The notes under the pieces are model-generated. The model did not search any database. It was given only the letters and a program-made list of their open reading frames with translations, and was not told the origin of the DNA. A program made the position numbers and the translations under genes. Of a DNA stretch of 64,000 nucleotides, positions 35,375 to 44,930 are shown piece after piece; position 1 is the first letter of the stretch, and the number at the start of each line of letters is the position of its first letter. The DNA comes from Lachnospiraceae bacterium. Its GTDB lineage: Bacteria > Bacillota > Clostridia > Lachnospirales > Lachnospiraceae. The stretch covers positions 132,758 through 196,757 of the forward strand of contig SVFI01000002.1 of assembly GCA_015056905.1 (NCBI GenBank), given 5' to 3'.

Positions 35375-36433
35375 TTACAGCAGTTTTTTTATAATAGGAA
35401 TTCGTTTCAAAATGAATGTCACGCAAAAACCAAGCGTAAACGCTGCAAAAAGCCATACAAAAGTAGCCAAAAACGGATGCACATAGAGCACCAACTTCGA
35501 ATGCACTAATGAAGTCAAATTTCTGTAAATGTGTTCAAACAAATACATCCCAAAAGTGCAAGAACCAACTGCAGTCAGTATTTTTCGGAACCAAATTTTT
35601 ACCTGATGTTTATCAAAATAATATTTTAGTCCAAAATACATTGCTCCTGCGGGGATAAATATCAAAATCGTAAAAAACTGCTGACAAGAACCTTCTTGCC
35701 ACTGAGTTATCTTGCAATGGTACGTCGTAAGCATACAGCATGCGATTATAGCTACGATACCAATAACCCCGGCGACAACAACATTCTTTCGTGTGTAGTA
35801 CTTTAAAGGCACTTTTCTTTCTATAAAATATCCAAACAGCGGGAAAAATACACTGCTACTTATAAAAAACAACGTAAAATTGCTATTTAAACGCACCTCT
35901 CCGCCCCAGGCAAAGTATTGAAAAACAGTTATCATCTGCATAATAAAAAAAACTATTATCATGTAGACAAATTCTTTCCCGCTCATATTTTGAGCTATTT
36001 TTCTTAAAAAGGGCAACGTCAGCAAATATGCTAAGTATGCATATAAATACCAATAACCCGGCGTAATACTCCATGCATAAATATGTTTAAAAAAATCTGA
36101 TAAGGATATTTCGAAAAACCGAAATCCTACGGAATAAAAATAACACACAAAAGAAAACACAACCAAAACAACCAAATACTTAAGAAATCTTCTTTTTAAA
36201 ACAGTTATTACATCCTCATTTTTTGACAAAAGCAACGCTCCTGAAATCATAAAAAAGATAGGAACAGCTACCTTTGAAAAAATACTTACAAAAAGATACA
36301 CCCAGTACCCAAACGTTCCATGAGTCCCAAGAAAATACACAAATCCATTTGCACCGGTATGATTAAACATAACCAGATAAATTGCCATAATTCTCAACAG
36401 CTCAATATGTAAACGTTTACTGTCTTTATTCAT
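35375..36433 (-). CDS. Acyltransferase family 3 membrane protein (WecH-like)
   Basis: A 352-residue protein with about ten membrane helices. The opening LHIELLRIMAIYLVMFNHTG carries the family's Arg and His. A following VPIFFMISGALLLS helix and SCTFGMYLFEHIYR near the end complete the WecH/Acyl_transf_3 pattern. It would O-acetylate a sugar of the repeat unit at the membrane. AGGAGG precedes the ATG. It is the last gene before the gmd promoter and follows two unidentified membrane proteins. Confidence 0.9.
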   Translation of the reverse strand: MNKDSKRLHIELLRIMAIYLVMFNHTGANGFVYFLGTHGTFGYWVYLFVSIFSKVAVPIFFMISGALLLSKNEDVITVLKRRFLKYLVVLVVFSFVCYFYSVGFRFFEISLSDFFKHIYAWSITPGYWYLYAYLAYLLTLPFLRKIAQNMSGKEFVYMIIVFFIMQMITVFQYFAWGGEVRLNSNFTLFFISSSVFFPLFGYFIERKVPLKYYTRKNVVVAGVIGIVAIIACCMLTTYHCKITQWQEGSCQQFFTILIFIPAGAMYFGLKYYFDKHQVKIWFRKILTAVGSCTFGMYLFEHIYRNLTSLVHSKLVLYVHPFLATFVWLFAAFTLGFCVTFILKRIPIIKKLL

Positions 36434-36443
36434 GGTATCCTCC

Positions 36444-37007
36444 TCACTCTACGTCAGGATAAATAAATCTTTCATCCACGTTGTACATTTTTCCGACTAT
36501 TCTGAAAACTGACGTTATAAATTCGCCTCTGTCTGTAAGAATATAGCCCTCTCCACTCTTGACAATATTCCCGGAAGCCAGCTGTTCCTCATATCTTCTT
36601 TCGAGCATACCGTATTCATCTACAAATACCTTATCAAATACGTCTTGCAGTTCCTCTTCCGTCATCCCGTTCCCGGTCACATTCTCTATTTCATCCATAT
36701 AGCACAGTACAAAAACAGACAATGAACGATCCAGCGAAACCACGCACAAAGACAGCCATAACATATTCAACAGGCAAAACAAGCATATTGACAACACAAT
36801 ATCTTTATAATCGAAGCACAGTCTTTTTCGCAAAAGAAATTCTAAAAGTCCAACCACGATTAGTGTTACCAATAATCTTACAATGCCATCATAGAAATAT
36901 ATCCCGGTCAAATTCAAAAAATCCAGGTGAAAAGACAGCATATAAACAATACTGCCGAGAATCACAACCAAAATGTGCTTACCGCACCATTTTATTATGT
37001 TTCGCAT
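36444..37007 (-). CDS. Small membrane protein with soluble C-terminal domain, unknown
   Basis: About 187 residues from MRNIIKWCGKH. Four hydrophobic segments occupy the first ~110 residues. The remaining ~75 form a charged helical domain (GMTEEELQDVFDKVFVDEYG) that ends with ERFIYPDVE. The ATG lies inside the 3' end of the upstream gene, and GGTGGAG precedes it. No family is recognised. Its position between a GT-C-like membrane protein and an acyltransferase indicates a role in polymer assembly or modification. Confidence 0.65.
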   Translation of the reverse strand: MRNIIKWCGKHILVVILGSIVYMLSFHLDFLNLTGIYFYDGIVRLLVTLIVVGLLEFLLRKRLCFDYKDIVLSICLFCLLNMLWLSLCVVSLDRSLSVFVLCYMDEIENVTGNGMTEEELQDVFDKVFVDEYGMLERRYEEQLASGNIVKSGEGYILTDRGEFITSVFRIVGKMYNVDERFIYPDVE

Positions 37008-38277
37008 ATCTCCACCCCTTCCAAATATGATGAAACGTATCACACAGTGAAAGAATCACAAGAACAATACTGACTCCCAGCATTCGGTATGCAAACCAAT
37101 AATGCACACTAATCCAACCGCGGAACACCATAATCCAAACAATCGGGCAAAAAGCAATCACCGAAAAAAACACACCCAAAGAACGTTTCCTATAAATCAG
37201 TGCTACCCCGACTGCCATAATTAGTGCAACCAACATCATAACAATCAACCAATATTGCTTTGCGTCCTGACCTCCCGGTATCAATACATTGAAAGAAAGC
37301 TGCTGCGTACATAATTTGATATCGTTTAGCACAGTCGCAAAAAATCCTTCATCACTCATCGTTCCATGCTGCGACACTCTTTCAGCACCCATTTTAAAAA
37401 CATTGTCTCTCAAAACCAAAGAGCCCAATCCCCATCGGATTACATGCATACCGCCATAAGACAACGCCCATATAACGCCTGCTTTCACAAAACTTATCAC
37501 AGTCTCAGTCAGTTTCTTTTCTTTTTCATTAAACACACTGTAAAGCAAAAAGATGATTGGTAATAAAAAGGTGACAATCGGTGTGCTCATCCAATCAAAA
37601 AATGCGGTAAGCATTCCTCCCAACATAAAAACACGCGCATAATCCGCCTTAGTATTCATCAGGAACAAACTCATGCCGAAGGCTATTACCCATACAAAGC
37701 TTGTATGAAAAATCATGGACACCGAAATTAAATTAACCGATAACAGCCCTAATAAAACAGCTGCAAATATATGCCTCGGAAAACGCCGATAAACAGATGC
37801 AATAAATACACTGAAAACAAGCCCAAAAATCATTTGCCATAATGTCGCCGCTTCCTCATAATTCATGAAATACAGCAATGGTCTGATGATTACCTGTGCT
37901 CCCCACCAGTACTGGGGTCTTCCAATTGTCTCAAAGTTTGCTCCGCCTGTAATGGAGTTTATAAGTCTTTCCAGCGGATCCTTTCCGATTCCGACTACCG
38001 TATTATGAAACGCCTCATAAACAGGTCGGGAATTGTCTACAACGCATGCATTGTTTATATAATACGACTCCGTCCAAAAATCAACTTTAATGCCATATTC
38101 CCCCATCGGAACTCCCGGAAGCACCCCTCTGTATCCGAAAGTTTCTATCAACGGCTCTTGATTCTCAATAATTCTATCGGTAGGAACACAGCACGATGCA
38201 ATGCGCAAACTAATCAAAATTGCCACGACAATACCATATAAGACTATACCCTTAAATAACCCTTTAAATCGATACAT
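36979..38277 (-). CDS. Polytopic membrane protein, possible GT-C-type glycosyltransferase
   Basis: A 432-residue protein with about ten membrane helices. After the first helix comes a ~90-residue outer loop with conserved-looking acidic and aromatic residues (GYRGVLPGVPMGEYG, KVDFWTESYYIN, GRPQYWWGAQVIIRP). A large first outer loop followed by many helices is the general layout of GT-C lipid-sugar-dependent glycosyltransferases. No diagnostic DxD or ExD motif convinces me, so the call stays tentative. It follows the Wzx gene by 3 bp and overlaps the next small membrane protein gene by 29 bp. Confidence 0.6.
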   Translation of the reverse strand: MYRFKGLFKGIVLYGIVVAILISLRIASCCVPTDRIIENQEPLIETFGYRGVLPGVPMGEYGIKVDFWTESYYINNACVVDNSRPVYEAFHNTVVGIGKDPLERLINSITGGANFETIGRPQYWWGAQVIIRPLLYFMNYEEAATLWQMIFGLVFSVFIASVYRRFPRHIFAAVLLGLLSVNLISVSMIFHTSFVWVIAFGMSLFLMNTKADYARVFMLGGMLTAFFDWMSTPIVTFLLPIIFLLYSVFNEKEKKLTETVISFVKAGVIWALSYGGMHVIRWGLGSLVLRDNVFKMGAERVSQHGTMSDEGFFATVLNDIKLCTQQLSFNVLIPGGQDAKQYWLIVMMLVALIMAVGVALIYRKRSLGVFFSVIAFCPIVWIMVFRGWISVHYWFAYRMLGVSIVLVILSLCDTFHHIWKGWRYAKHNKMVR

Positions 38278-38280
38278 ACT

Positions 38281-39753
38281 TCAACTCTTTCCCAAACGCT
38301 TTTTCAGCATCGTTATCATTTGAGACAACACTGAACGGAACATTTCATTTCTGAAAATCAAAAGCAACACAAAATACACAGCCGCTGATACCGCAACCGA
38401 TGTTATAACAAACAGATAAATGTTACTAAATACTCCCCCCAGAAACGCGCAGATTGGTATAATCACTACCGAAGCCAGCGCGCACTGTAAAAGATTTTTG
38501 AACACTCCCTGCGTCCGAAACGCTTTAAAAACGTTGTAGATATGAACAGCCAAAACAAGCATTTCTGCTATCAGCATCGTAAGCGCTGCTCCACACTCTC
38601 CATATTTAGGAATAAAGTACAGATTTAATCCGATATTTACTACCGCACCTAAAATAGTTGCATACATAATTTGTTTTTCTTTTTCATGCGGCAACAGATA
38701 ACCGGATGCCATACAGCTTCCTAACACGCTGAACGGAACAGTGAGACTCATAATTCTCAATGCTGCTCCCGCCGACACATAGTCCGCACCGGAAATAATC
38801 ATAATGACCTCATCCGAAAGAACAAATACTCCGATTGTAATCGGCAAAATAAAAATCATCAATACATTTATCACCTTGCAAAACAGCTGCCTGAATTCTT
38901 CTTCATTTTGTTTTGCATAATAGGACAATCTCGGAACCGACACGGTTATGAATACTGCCAATACCGTTTTAACCAGATTATAAATTTTAGCCGCTGCAGA
39001 ATACAATCCGACTTCTCTGTCCGTTGCAAAATACCCAAGCATTGTAACATCCGAATGGAGGTATATTTGACATGCAACTGCAGAGAAAAACAGAATCAGT
39101 ATCGGTTTTAAATGCTCTGTTATCCCCTTGGTAAAAGCAATGCGGATTCTGCAATAATCTTTTACCTTAAAAAAATTAAAAAGGTTGGAGCCAACGCTCA
39201 CAAACACGGTAAATACCGCATACGCAAACACATCTTCCTCTCCACGTACAAAGATAAATAAAAATGCAATTGAACAAATCTGCACAATCAGACTACGCAG
39301 AGTTATATACAGATATTCTTCATAAATCGTAAACACCCATTCCATTCCCAACGTAGTCAAAGGAATCGTCAGACTGATAACCAACATAAGCGACAAATAC
39401 CCCTGCCACTTTTCGCTGAAGCATAACATAACCGCAAAAAGAAGATAGGCGCATATCGTAGAACACAGATTAATTGTGAATACTTCCGAAACAAACGTTT
39501 CAAATTTGTCCTTTTCTTCCCGATACTGCACTCCTTTTCTTACCGCATAGGATGATATTCCCAATCCGGCCAACAACACAAAATAGCTTATGATCGAATT
39601 TGAAAAGGATACTGCCCCAATACTCTCCGGACTTAAAACTCTGCAAACATACGGAAAAGTAATCAAAGGACTGACAATTCCAAGCATGACTTTAAATGCA
39701 TAAAGTACGCTATTCAGTTTTATCGATTTTGTCTTTCTGGTTTTTTCTTTCAT
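38281..39753 (-). CDS. wzx: Repeat-unit flippase (Wzx, MOP superfamily)
   Basis: A 490-residue protein with about 14 helices and the N-terminal pattern of polysaccharide flippases (YAFKVMLGIVSPLITFPYVC then SPESIGAVSFSNSIISYF). It would move the undecaprenyl-diphosphate repeat unit to the outer face before polymerisation by Wzy. The ATG at 39751-39753 overlaps the stop of the fucosyltransferase gene (ATGA). The longer frame reads back into that gene and is rejected. A second Wzx-like protein at 58.3 kb shows that the locus may handle two different glycans. Confidence 0.9.
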   Translation of the reverse strand: MKEKTRKTKSIKLNSVLYAFKVMLGIVSPLITFPYVCRVLSPESIGAVSFSNSIISYFVLLAGLGISSYAVRKGVQYREEKDKFETFVSEVFTINLCSTICAYLLFAVMLCFSEKWQGYLSLMLVISLTIPLTTLGMEWVFTIYEEYLYITLRSLIVQICSIAFLFIFVRGEEDVFAYAVFTVFVSVGSNLFNFFKVKDYCRIRIAFTKGITEHLKPILILFFSAVACQIYLHSDVTMLGYFATDREVGLYSAAAKIYNLVKTVLAVFITVSVPRLSYYAKQNEEEFRQLFCKVINVLMIFILPITIGVFVLSDEVIMIISGADYVSAGAALRIMSLTVPFSVLGSCMASGYLLPHEKEKQIMYATILGAVVNIGLNLYFIPKYGECGAALTMLIAEMLVLAVHIYNVFKAFRTQGVFKNLLQCALASVVIIPICAFLGGVFSNIYLFVITSVAVSAAVYFVLLLIFRNEMFRSVLSQMITMLKKRLGKS

Positions 39754-40655
39754 TCTTCTATATACTTCTCGATATCTAAAATTTCCCAATCGCGGCAATA
39801 AAATCCGGCTTCATGTTTGTGATTGAAGCGACTCGGCGCAACTACTATTTTTTCTTTATTATCATTCAAAAACGCACCCCAAAAACTAAAGGTACTGTTG
39901 GCTATTATGTTGTGTTTACAAGCTGCCATCAGCTGCATATCAACATAGCTGTCTTTTCCGCCATTCCCTTCTATAATTGTATATTTATCCTCAAATTGAA
40001 ACTCTTTTTCTACCTTTTCAGGTTCATCTGTAAAAACAAACAGCTCAACATCCGGATTTTTTTTCTTTACCACTTCCAGCGCATCCATATAGTAGGATTG
40101 TGGCAACAGATAAAATCCGTTCTGTGCAAAATCGCCCCTTCTTATATGAAGACTGACTGAATTGACGGATTGAATTTGCTGTAAATATTTCCTATTCCTA
40201 TCATTCAATTCATTTTTAAATGTAAATGCCTTCTGAACCTGTTCAGAGACATCTGCAAAATATCTTTCATCCGTCCATCTTCCGTCGAACAAATAAGAAT
40301 ACAGCGGATTCAATTCAAACACTTCCCTGTAAAACAAACAAGTATCATCCGGTTTAATATAACTGGTGCGCGGACCTGTAAAAGCCCCTGCCATTTTCAT
40401 CAGTTTATTCATTATTTTTCCGTGCGGAAACTCCTTCGGGTAAATTCCCGACAGCTTGACAACATCCTGATATCTCGCCTCATTCGTTTCGATTCCGAAA
40501 ACTCTGTCGAGCTCATAACCATTATGGTCTTTCTCTATAATATGATCCACATCCATGAGGACCGTACATGCAGGGTATGCTTTTTTCAACGCCAGATAAA
40601 AAGCATACTGAAACATCTGATTTCCTAATCCCTGACCAAAACATACTATCAGCAT
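39750..40655 (-). CDS. Alpha-1,2-fucosyltransferase-like glycosyltransferase (GT11)
   Basis: A 301-residue soluble GT11 enzyme. The N-terminal FGQGLGNQMFQYAFYLAL and the nucleotide-sugar-binding HIRRGDF at 170-176 are the classic motifs of alpha-1,2-fucosyltransferases, together with NSTFSFWGAFL near residue 257. The donor GDP-L-fucose can be made by Gmd (34 kb) plus Fcl (12.7 kb). GGAGAG precedes the ATG. It lies in the polymer operon between a GT2 and Wzx. Confidence 0.93.
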   Translation of the reverse strand: MLIVCFGQGLGNQMFQYAFYLALKKAYPACTVLMDVDHIIEKDHNGYELDRVFGIETNEARYQDVVKLSGIYPKEFPHGKIMNKLMKMAGAFTGPRTSYIKPDDTCLFYREVFELNPLYSYLFDGRWTDERYFADVSEQVQKAFTFKNELNDRNRKYLQQIQSVNSVSLHIRRGDFAQNGFYLLPQSYYMDALEVVKKKNPDVELFVFTDEPEKVEKEFQFEDKYTIIEGNGGKDSYVDMQLMAACKHNIIANSTFSFWGAFLNDNKEKIVVAPSRFNHKHEAGFYCRDWEILDIEKYIEE

Positions 40656-40676
40656 TTTTTCTCTCCAATTTCTTTT

Positions 40677-41576
40677 TTAAACATCTTTGCTTTTCAAATA
40701 ATCAATCAGTACTTTCAATGAATCGACTTTACACTCGAACATAAATTTATTCTTCTTCTCATTGGTTTCGTACTCACTGTCCGTTGCAACATCTTCCAAA
40801 TGTTTAATGCAGATAGTTGGCTTATACACCGTATGCATATCTGCATTTCTTACTTCCAGATACAGAAGTTCCTCTTCCCTGTACATAAATGTCTTATCAT
40901 AAAACCCGCTCAGTTTTTCAAAAAAAGCAGGCGAAAATACAAGACAGCATCCATGAAGCATTTCGTCGTATTTGGTAGAATAGGCCCTGTTTTTCAGAGT
41001 CCTCCAAAATCCTACCAGCTTTCTCCCAAGAGGATTTTTTTCAAACAACACACGCAGCGCCCTTTTCTTTCCCAATTCCACATTAAACCTGCCTTCCTTC
41101 AGCAAGTTCGTCAATTTGACTAATTCCTCTTCATAGGCCTTAAGCGATAATATCCTGCCAAAATAAAGTTGCACATCGCCCTGCGCGGTAATTGCCCTTG
41201 GTGCCAGAACCGCAAACTTTGTTTTGCGATATTCTTTGGTTACTTTTCCAAAAAACTTTTTATCCAATATAATCGTGTCATTATTGGTACAACACACATA
41301 TTGTGCCTGCAATTTTTTTCTGGCAAAATCTATGCCTAAATTATTTCCTTTTGCAAAGCCTAAATTCTCAGAACTTTCTATCACATAGCACTTTTCATGT
41401 CCGTTATATTTTTCCGACAACTGTTTCCCCGTTCCGTTCGGGGAACAATTATCGACAATTATAACCGCATAATTGTCTGTATCTATATTTTTTTCAATAG
41501 ATTCCACACATTGAATGGTTTCCTTTATCGCGTTGTAATGCAAAATCACAAATGCAATATCTACCGATTTGCTCAT
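40677..41576 (-). CDS. GT2 glycosyltransferase (rhamnosyltransferase-like)
   Basis: A 299-residue GT-A enzyme. VDIAFVILHYNAIKETIQCV, IVDNCSPNGTG, the acceptor-side ENLGFAKGNNLGI and the metal motif CCTNNDT mark a WbbL/rhamnosyltransferase-type GT2. The C-terminal part has HGCCLVFSPAFFEKLSGF with the acid YREEELLYLEV. No membrane helices. AGAGAGG precedes the start. One of two GT2 in the polymer operon; donor and acceptor cannot be set from sequence. Confidence 0.88.
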   Translation of the reverse strand: MSKSVDIAFVILHYNAIKETIQCVESIEKNIDTDNYAVIIVDNCSPNGTGKQLSEKYNGHEKCYVIESSENLGFAKGNNLGIDFARKKLQAQYVCCTNNDTIILDKKFFGKVTKEYRKTKFAVLAPRAITAQGDVQLYFGRILSLKAYEEELVKLTNLLKEGRFNVELGKKRALRVLFEKNPLGRKLVGFWRTLKNRAYSTKYDEMLHGCCLVFSPAFFEKLSGFYDKTFMYREEELLYLEVRNADMHTVYKPTICIKHLEDVATDSEYETNEKKNKFMFECKVDSLKVLIDYLKSKDV

Positions 41577-41577
41577 G

Positions 41578-42579
41578 CTAACCTCTCTTTACAATTCTCT
41601 TTAAATGCTCACGCAAAAAACAGTAGGTTTCCGTGCAGTAGATAAATGAAAACACCACTCTCAGCCTAAGTAAAAAGTACTTTTTGGCGACAAATCCCTT
41701 TCTCTCGCTTTTCGGAACTTTTAAGCCATCAAACGCAGTCGAAAACTGTGCCATCACTTCTTTTCTTACTTTCTTTTCTTTTATCTTAGGAACTTTGGAT
41801 GTTTCAGCCGCATAATGTTTTACCCTTACCGCATCAAGATTACCCTTTATCTTGTCGCTGACGCCATTATTTTCATGAAACTGCCGAACATCGTCGAGCG
41901 ACTTTATAATATCTACCACTTTTCCGGTATAACTGTGGCTGACACTGTTACCGACAATACGATAACGCATCGTATATTCCGGGCACACGCACACCTTCTT
42001 TGAAACAGATAATACTTTCTGATAAAAATTCAAATCCTGCCCTAAACGAACCTGCGCAAAACGAATTTCTTTTTCTTTGATCATCCGACTTCTGAACAAC
42101 TTATTACCCGGCAACGGACTAAGCAACATACACTCTGAAATTTCATCCCCGCAGTATACCTTCACAGAATCAAACTCCCCGGAATCTACTGTTTTATCTG
42201 CACTCAACATGGTTCTGAAATTCCCGATTGCAATATCCGCGTCCTGTTCTTCTGCCAACGAGAACAATAGTTGAATCGTATCATCTTCTACCAAATCATC
42301 CGCATCAAAGAGATATATATACTCTCCCTTTGCGTGATCAAGACCATTATTTCTGGCGGCAGGAGCACCACTATTCTTTTGGTATATATACTGAATCCTC
42401 TTGTCCTTCTTCGATGCATCCTCAATAATCTCAGCGGACGCATCCGTGGAACCGTCATCTACCATGATAATTTCCAAATTCTTATATGTCTGTCTGAGAA
42501 ATGATTCAATACACTCTTTTAAATACTTTTCAGCGTTGTAAACCGGTATAACTACACTGATTAATTTTTCTTCTGTCAT
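41578..42579 (-). CDS. GT2 glycosyltransferase
   Basis: A 333-residue family-2 enzyme with SVVIPVYNAEKYLKECIESF, MVDDGSTDAS, NSGAPAARNNGLDHAKGEYI and the DxD motif LFDADD near residue 92. The C-terminal third is basic and may touch the membrane. The ATG overlaps the Wzy stop codon (ATGA). It is likely one of the repeat-unit building enzymes. Confidence 0.9.
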   Translation of the reverse strand: MTEEKLISVVIPVYNAEKYLKECIESFLRQTYKNLEIIMVDDGSTDASAEIIEDASKKDKRIQYIYQKNSGAPAARNNGLDHAKGEYIYLFDADDLVEDDTIQLLFSLAEEQDADIAIGNFRTMLSADKTVDSGEFDSVKVYCGDEISECMLLSPLPGNKLFRSRMIKEKEIRFAQVRLGQDLNFYQKVLSVSKKVCVCPEYTMRYRIVGNSVSHSYTGKVVDIIKSLDDVRQFHENNGVSDKIKGNLDAVRVKHYAAETSKVPKIKEKKVRKEVMAQFSTAFDGLKVPKSERKGFVAKKYFLLRLRVVFSFIYCTETYCFLREHLKRIVKRG

Positions 42580-43790
42580 ATTTTTTTAGTTAATCCTTTC
42601 TTTATAACAGTCCTCAAATATATATCCCGCCGACTATACAAACCGGCTATCAGCCATAAATAAAACACACTATATACCAGATGCTGATAAATATACAATC
42701 CGTTCATAAATGCAGGCAACATAATGTATATTACAAAGAAAAACTTCACAAAAAAGGAAGAGCACTTCATTTTCGCTACCACATCTGCGATGGATAAAAG
42801 ATATATAGCCAACCCAAGCACACCAACAGATAAAAGTAACTGCACAAAATCATTATGCGCCCAAATCGGATCTCCGTAATACATTTGATTTATTTTCGGT
42901 ACATAATCAAATCCATGTCCGATTATTTTTTGTATCAGACTTGCCTTACCAAATTCTCTGAGGTCAATCGCCCATATAGTACTTCTTGCATTGGTAAAGG
43001 CCGCCAAAACATCTGTCGTCTTGTTGGAGATAACCGCTGTAAACTTGTCCATCATACCGCTTTTCAGAAACATCACAACAAACGCCGCTCCGCCGACACA
43101 CCAAAAAGCAAGGCGGTATTGTATATTTCTAAACAAAATATACGATGCCACCAACACAATACAAACCGCTGATATCAGAAATACTCTCGCGCCGCTTTGA
43201 AAAACCGACAAAAGAGAAACCAGCAATCCAATTAATACAACAACATCCAATCCCTGCAACAATAAATATAAGCAGGCCAACGTTATAAATAAACAACTTG
43301 CGCTCGCCAGCGTATGAGGCGTACTTGCATATCCTTGAAAATAGCCTCTGCCGCCCCATCCCCAATACGACTCATAGCATTCGGGAATGAATAAAAACAA
43401 GGTATTGCATGCTGTGTACAACCACAACAATAACTTAACAATAAACCTGTTTTTTGCAAAGGCTTCCAAAAGCATCTCTGATGCTGACGCCCTTGTGAGC
43501 TTATGCAATAAAAAAAGTGTTGTCATCCAATAAATATAGCTTTCCAGATTGTATTTCAAATCTTCAGAGACCAACACTGAAACGCCAAAAAGTACTGCGA
43601 CCAGCATCCACCAAACTATTTTCTTTCTATTTGCATGAAAAACCATGTCCGCCACCAGGCACATTAACAGTACAATTCCGACAATTCTGTTCACAGAAAA
43701 CGGAAAAACCCTTTGTGTGATTGTGGAAACAGCAAAAAAAGTAGTTAATATTATTATAATATCATTTATATCCCAGTACTTTTTTTCCAT
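42576..43790 (-). CDS. wzy: Polysaccharide polymerase (Wzy/O-antigen ligase-like)
   Basis: A 404-residue protein with about eleven membrane helices and one larger outer loop at about 265-310 (GKASLIQKIIGHGFDYVPKI). This loop is followed by IWAHNDFVQLLLSVGVLGL, the HND-F-Q pattern usual at the Wzy_C/WaaL active loop. It would link the flipped repeat units. GAGG precedes the ATG. It is flanked by glycosyltransferases, and no other polymerase is visible in this operon. Confidence 0.87.
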   Translation of the reverse strand: MEKKYWDINDIIIILTTFFAVSTITQRVFPFSVNRIVGIVLLMCLVADMVFHANRKKIVWWMLVAVLFGVSVLVSEDLKYNLESYIYWMTTLFLLHKLTRASASEMLLEAFAKNRFIVKLLLWLYTACNTLFLFIPECYESYWGWGGRGYFQGYASTPHTLASASCLFITLACLYLLLQGLDVVVLIGLLVSLLSVFQSGARVFLISAVCIVLVASYILFRNIQYRLAFWCVGGAAFVVMFLKSGMMDKFTAVISNKTTDVLAAFTNARSTIWAIDLREFGKASLIQKIIGHGFDYVPKINQMYYGDPIWAHNDFVQLLLSVGVLGLAIYLLSIADVVAKMKCSSFFVKFFFVIYIMLPAFMNGLYIYQHLVYSVFYLWLIAGLYSRRDIYLRTVIKKGLTKKI

Positions 43791-43813
43791 AGAAACCTCT
43801 CTTCATGTTTTCC

Positions 43814-44929
43814 TTAATCAGCTTGTAATAACTTTCGCATTTTCTCTGCTTCTTTTCTCCATGAATACTTCAATACACAATCTTTTGCATCACTTATTGC
43901 TTGAACTTCTCCTATTTCCACCAGCTTATCGCACAAACTTTGTTTGTCGCCGCTTTCAAAATAAAATACATAATTGCCCAAAACTTCTTTCGCAACTTCT
44001 ATATCTGATGCCAAAACTTTGGTTCCACATGCCATTGCCTCCAACGGCGGCATACCAAAGCCCTCATACAAAGACGGAAAAACAAAACACTTTGCAGCTC
44101 TGTATATAATCGGGAGATCCTCGCCGTCAACAAACCCGGTAAAGACAATATTGGAAGTGCATGCTTTTGAAACGCCTTCCAGTAATTTCTCTACCTTCCA
44201 TCCTTTTCTTCCGACAATAACCAACTTTTCCGTTATTTTTCCTTCCTGAATAAGTTCGTCATACGCCTCAATAAGCAAGCGCATATTTTTCCTCGGTTCT
44301 ACCGTAGAAAGACACAAAATATAGTTTTCAGGTAAATTGTATTTTCCCCTTACCGCTTCTAACGATTCCTCTGTCACGTTTTTTTCGGTTTCCTCGATAT
44401 ATTGCTCATCCACACCGCAGTATACGATATGAATCTTGTCACTCACTTTAGGAAAACGCTGCACAATTCTCTTCTTTGAAAATTCAGATATCGTAATAAT
44501 CTGATCGCTGATTTTCGCAGCATGTGTGATTCCCGCACGGAAATAGTATTTGGCTTTTGTTGTCATTGTTTCGGGACAATCCCAGCACACCATATCAAAT
44601 ATAACACTTGTAGAGTTCTTTTTTCGGAAAAGCAGCGGAGCCGGGAAGGCAATAAACACATATCTGTCTGCCTTAGTTTTGTTTAAATATTTCAACAAAA
44701 CGACCTGGTTAAAATACAGCTTGTCCTTTCCTTCCAATACGGTAAAACTAACATTTTCATATGCTTCATAAATTAGAAAACTTTTAAAAACTTCATTCTT
44801 AAAAACAAGCTCATAGAAAACATCAGAACCTTTTTCATTTTTCAACAATTCCTTCACTATTGACTCTGCATAATGCTCCATTCCGGAATAGTTGTCCGCC
44901 AAAGCAGTTAAGTCTATTAATATCTTCAT
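43814..44929 (-). CDS. GT4 glycosyltransferase
   Basis: About 371 residues from MKILIDLTALADNYSGMEHY, a GT-B fold enzyme. The nucleotide-binding C-terminal half carries LSTVEPRKNMRLLIEAY, FTGFVDGEDLP and the E-x7-E motif in YEGFGMPPLEAMACG. GAGGG lies eight bases before the chosen ATG, which directly follows the stop of the upstream GT4. The mannosyltransferase-like pattern is common, and GDP-mannose is made at this locus. Donor is inferred only. Confidence 0.9.
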   Translation of the reverse strand: MKILIDLTALADNYSGMEHYAESIVKELLKNEKGSDVFYELVFKNEVFKSFLIYEAYENVSFTVLEGKDKLYFNQVVLLKYLNKTKADRYVFIAFPAPLLFRKKNSTSVIFDMVCWDCPETMTTKAKYYFRAGITHAAKISDQIITISEFSKKRIVQRFPKVSDKIHIVYCGVDEQYIEETEKNVTEESLEAVRGKYNLPENYILCLSTVEPRKNMRLLIEAYDELIQEGKITEKLVIVGRKGWKVEKLLEGVSKACTSNIVFTGFVDGEDLPIIYRAAKCFVFPSLYEGFGMPPLEAMACGTKVLASDIEVAKEVLGNYVFYFESGDKQSLCDKLVEIGEVQAISDAKDCVLKYSWRKEAEKMRKLLQAD

Positions 44930-44930
44930 G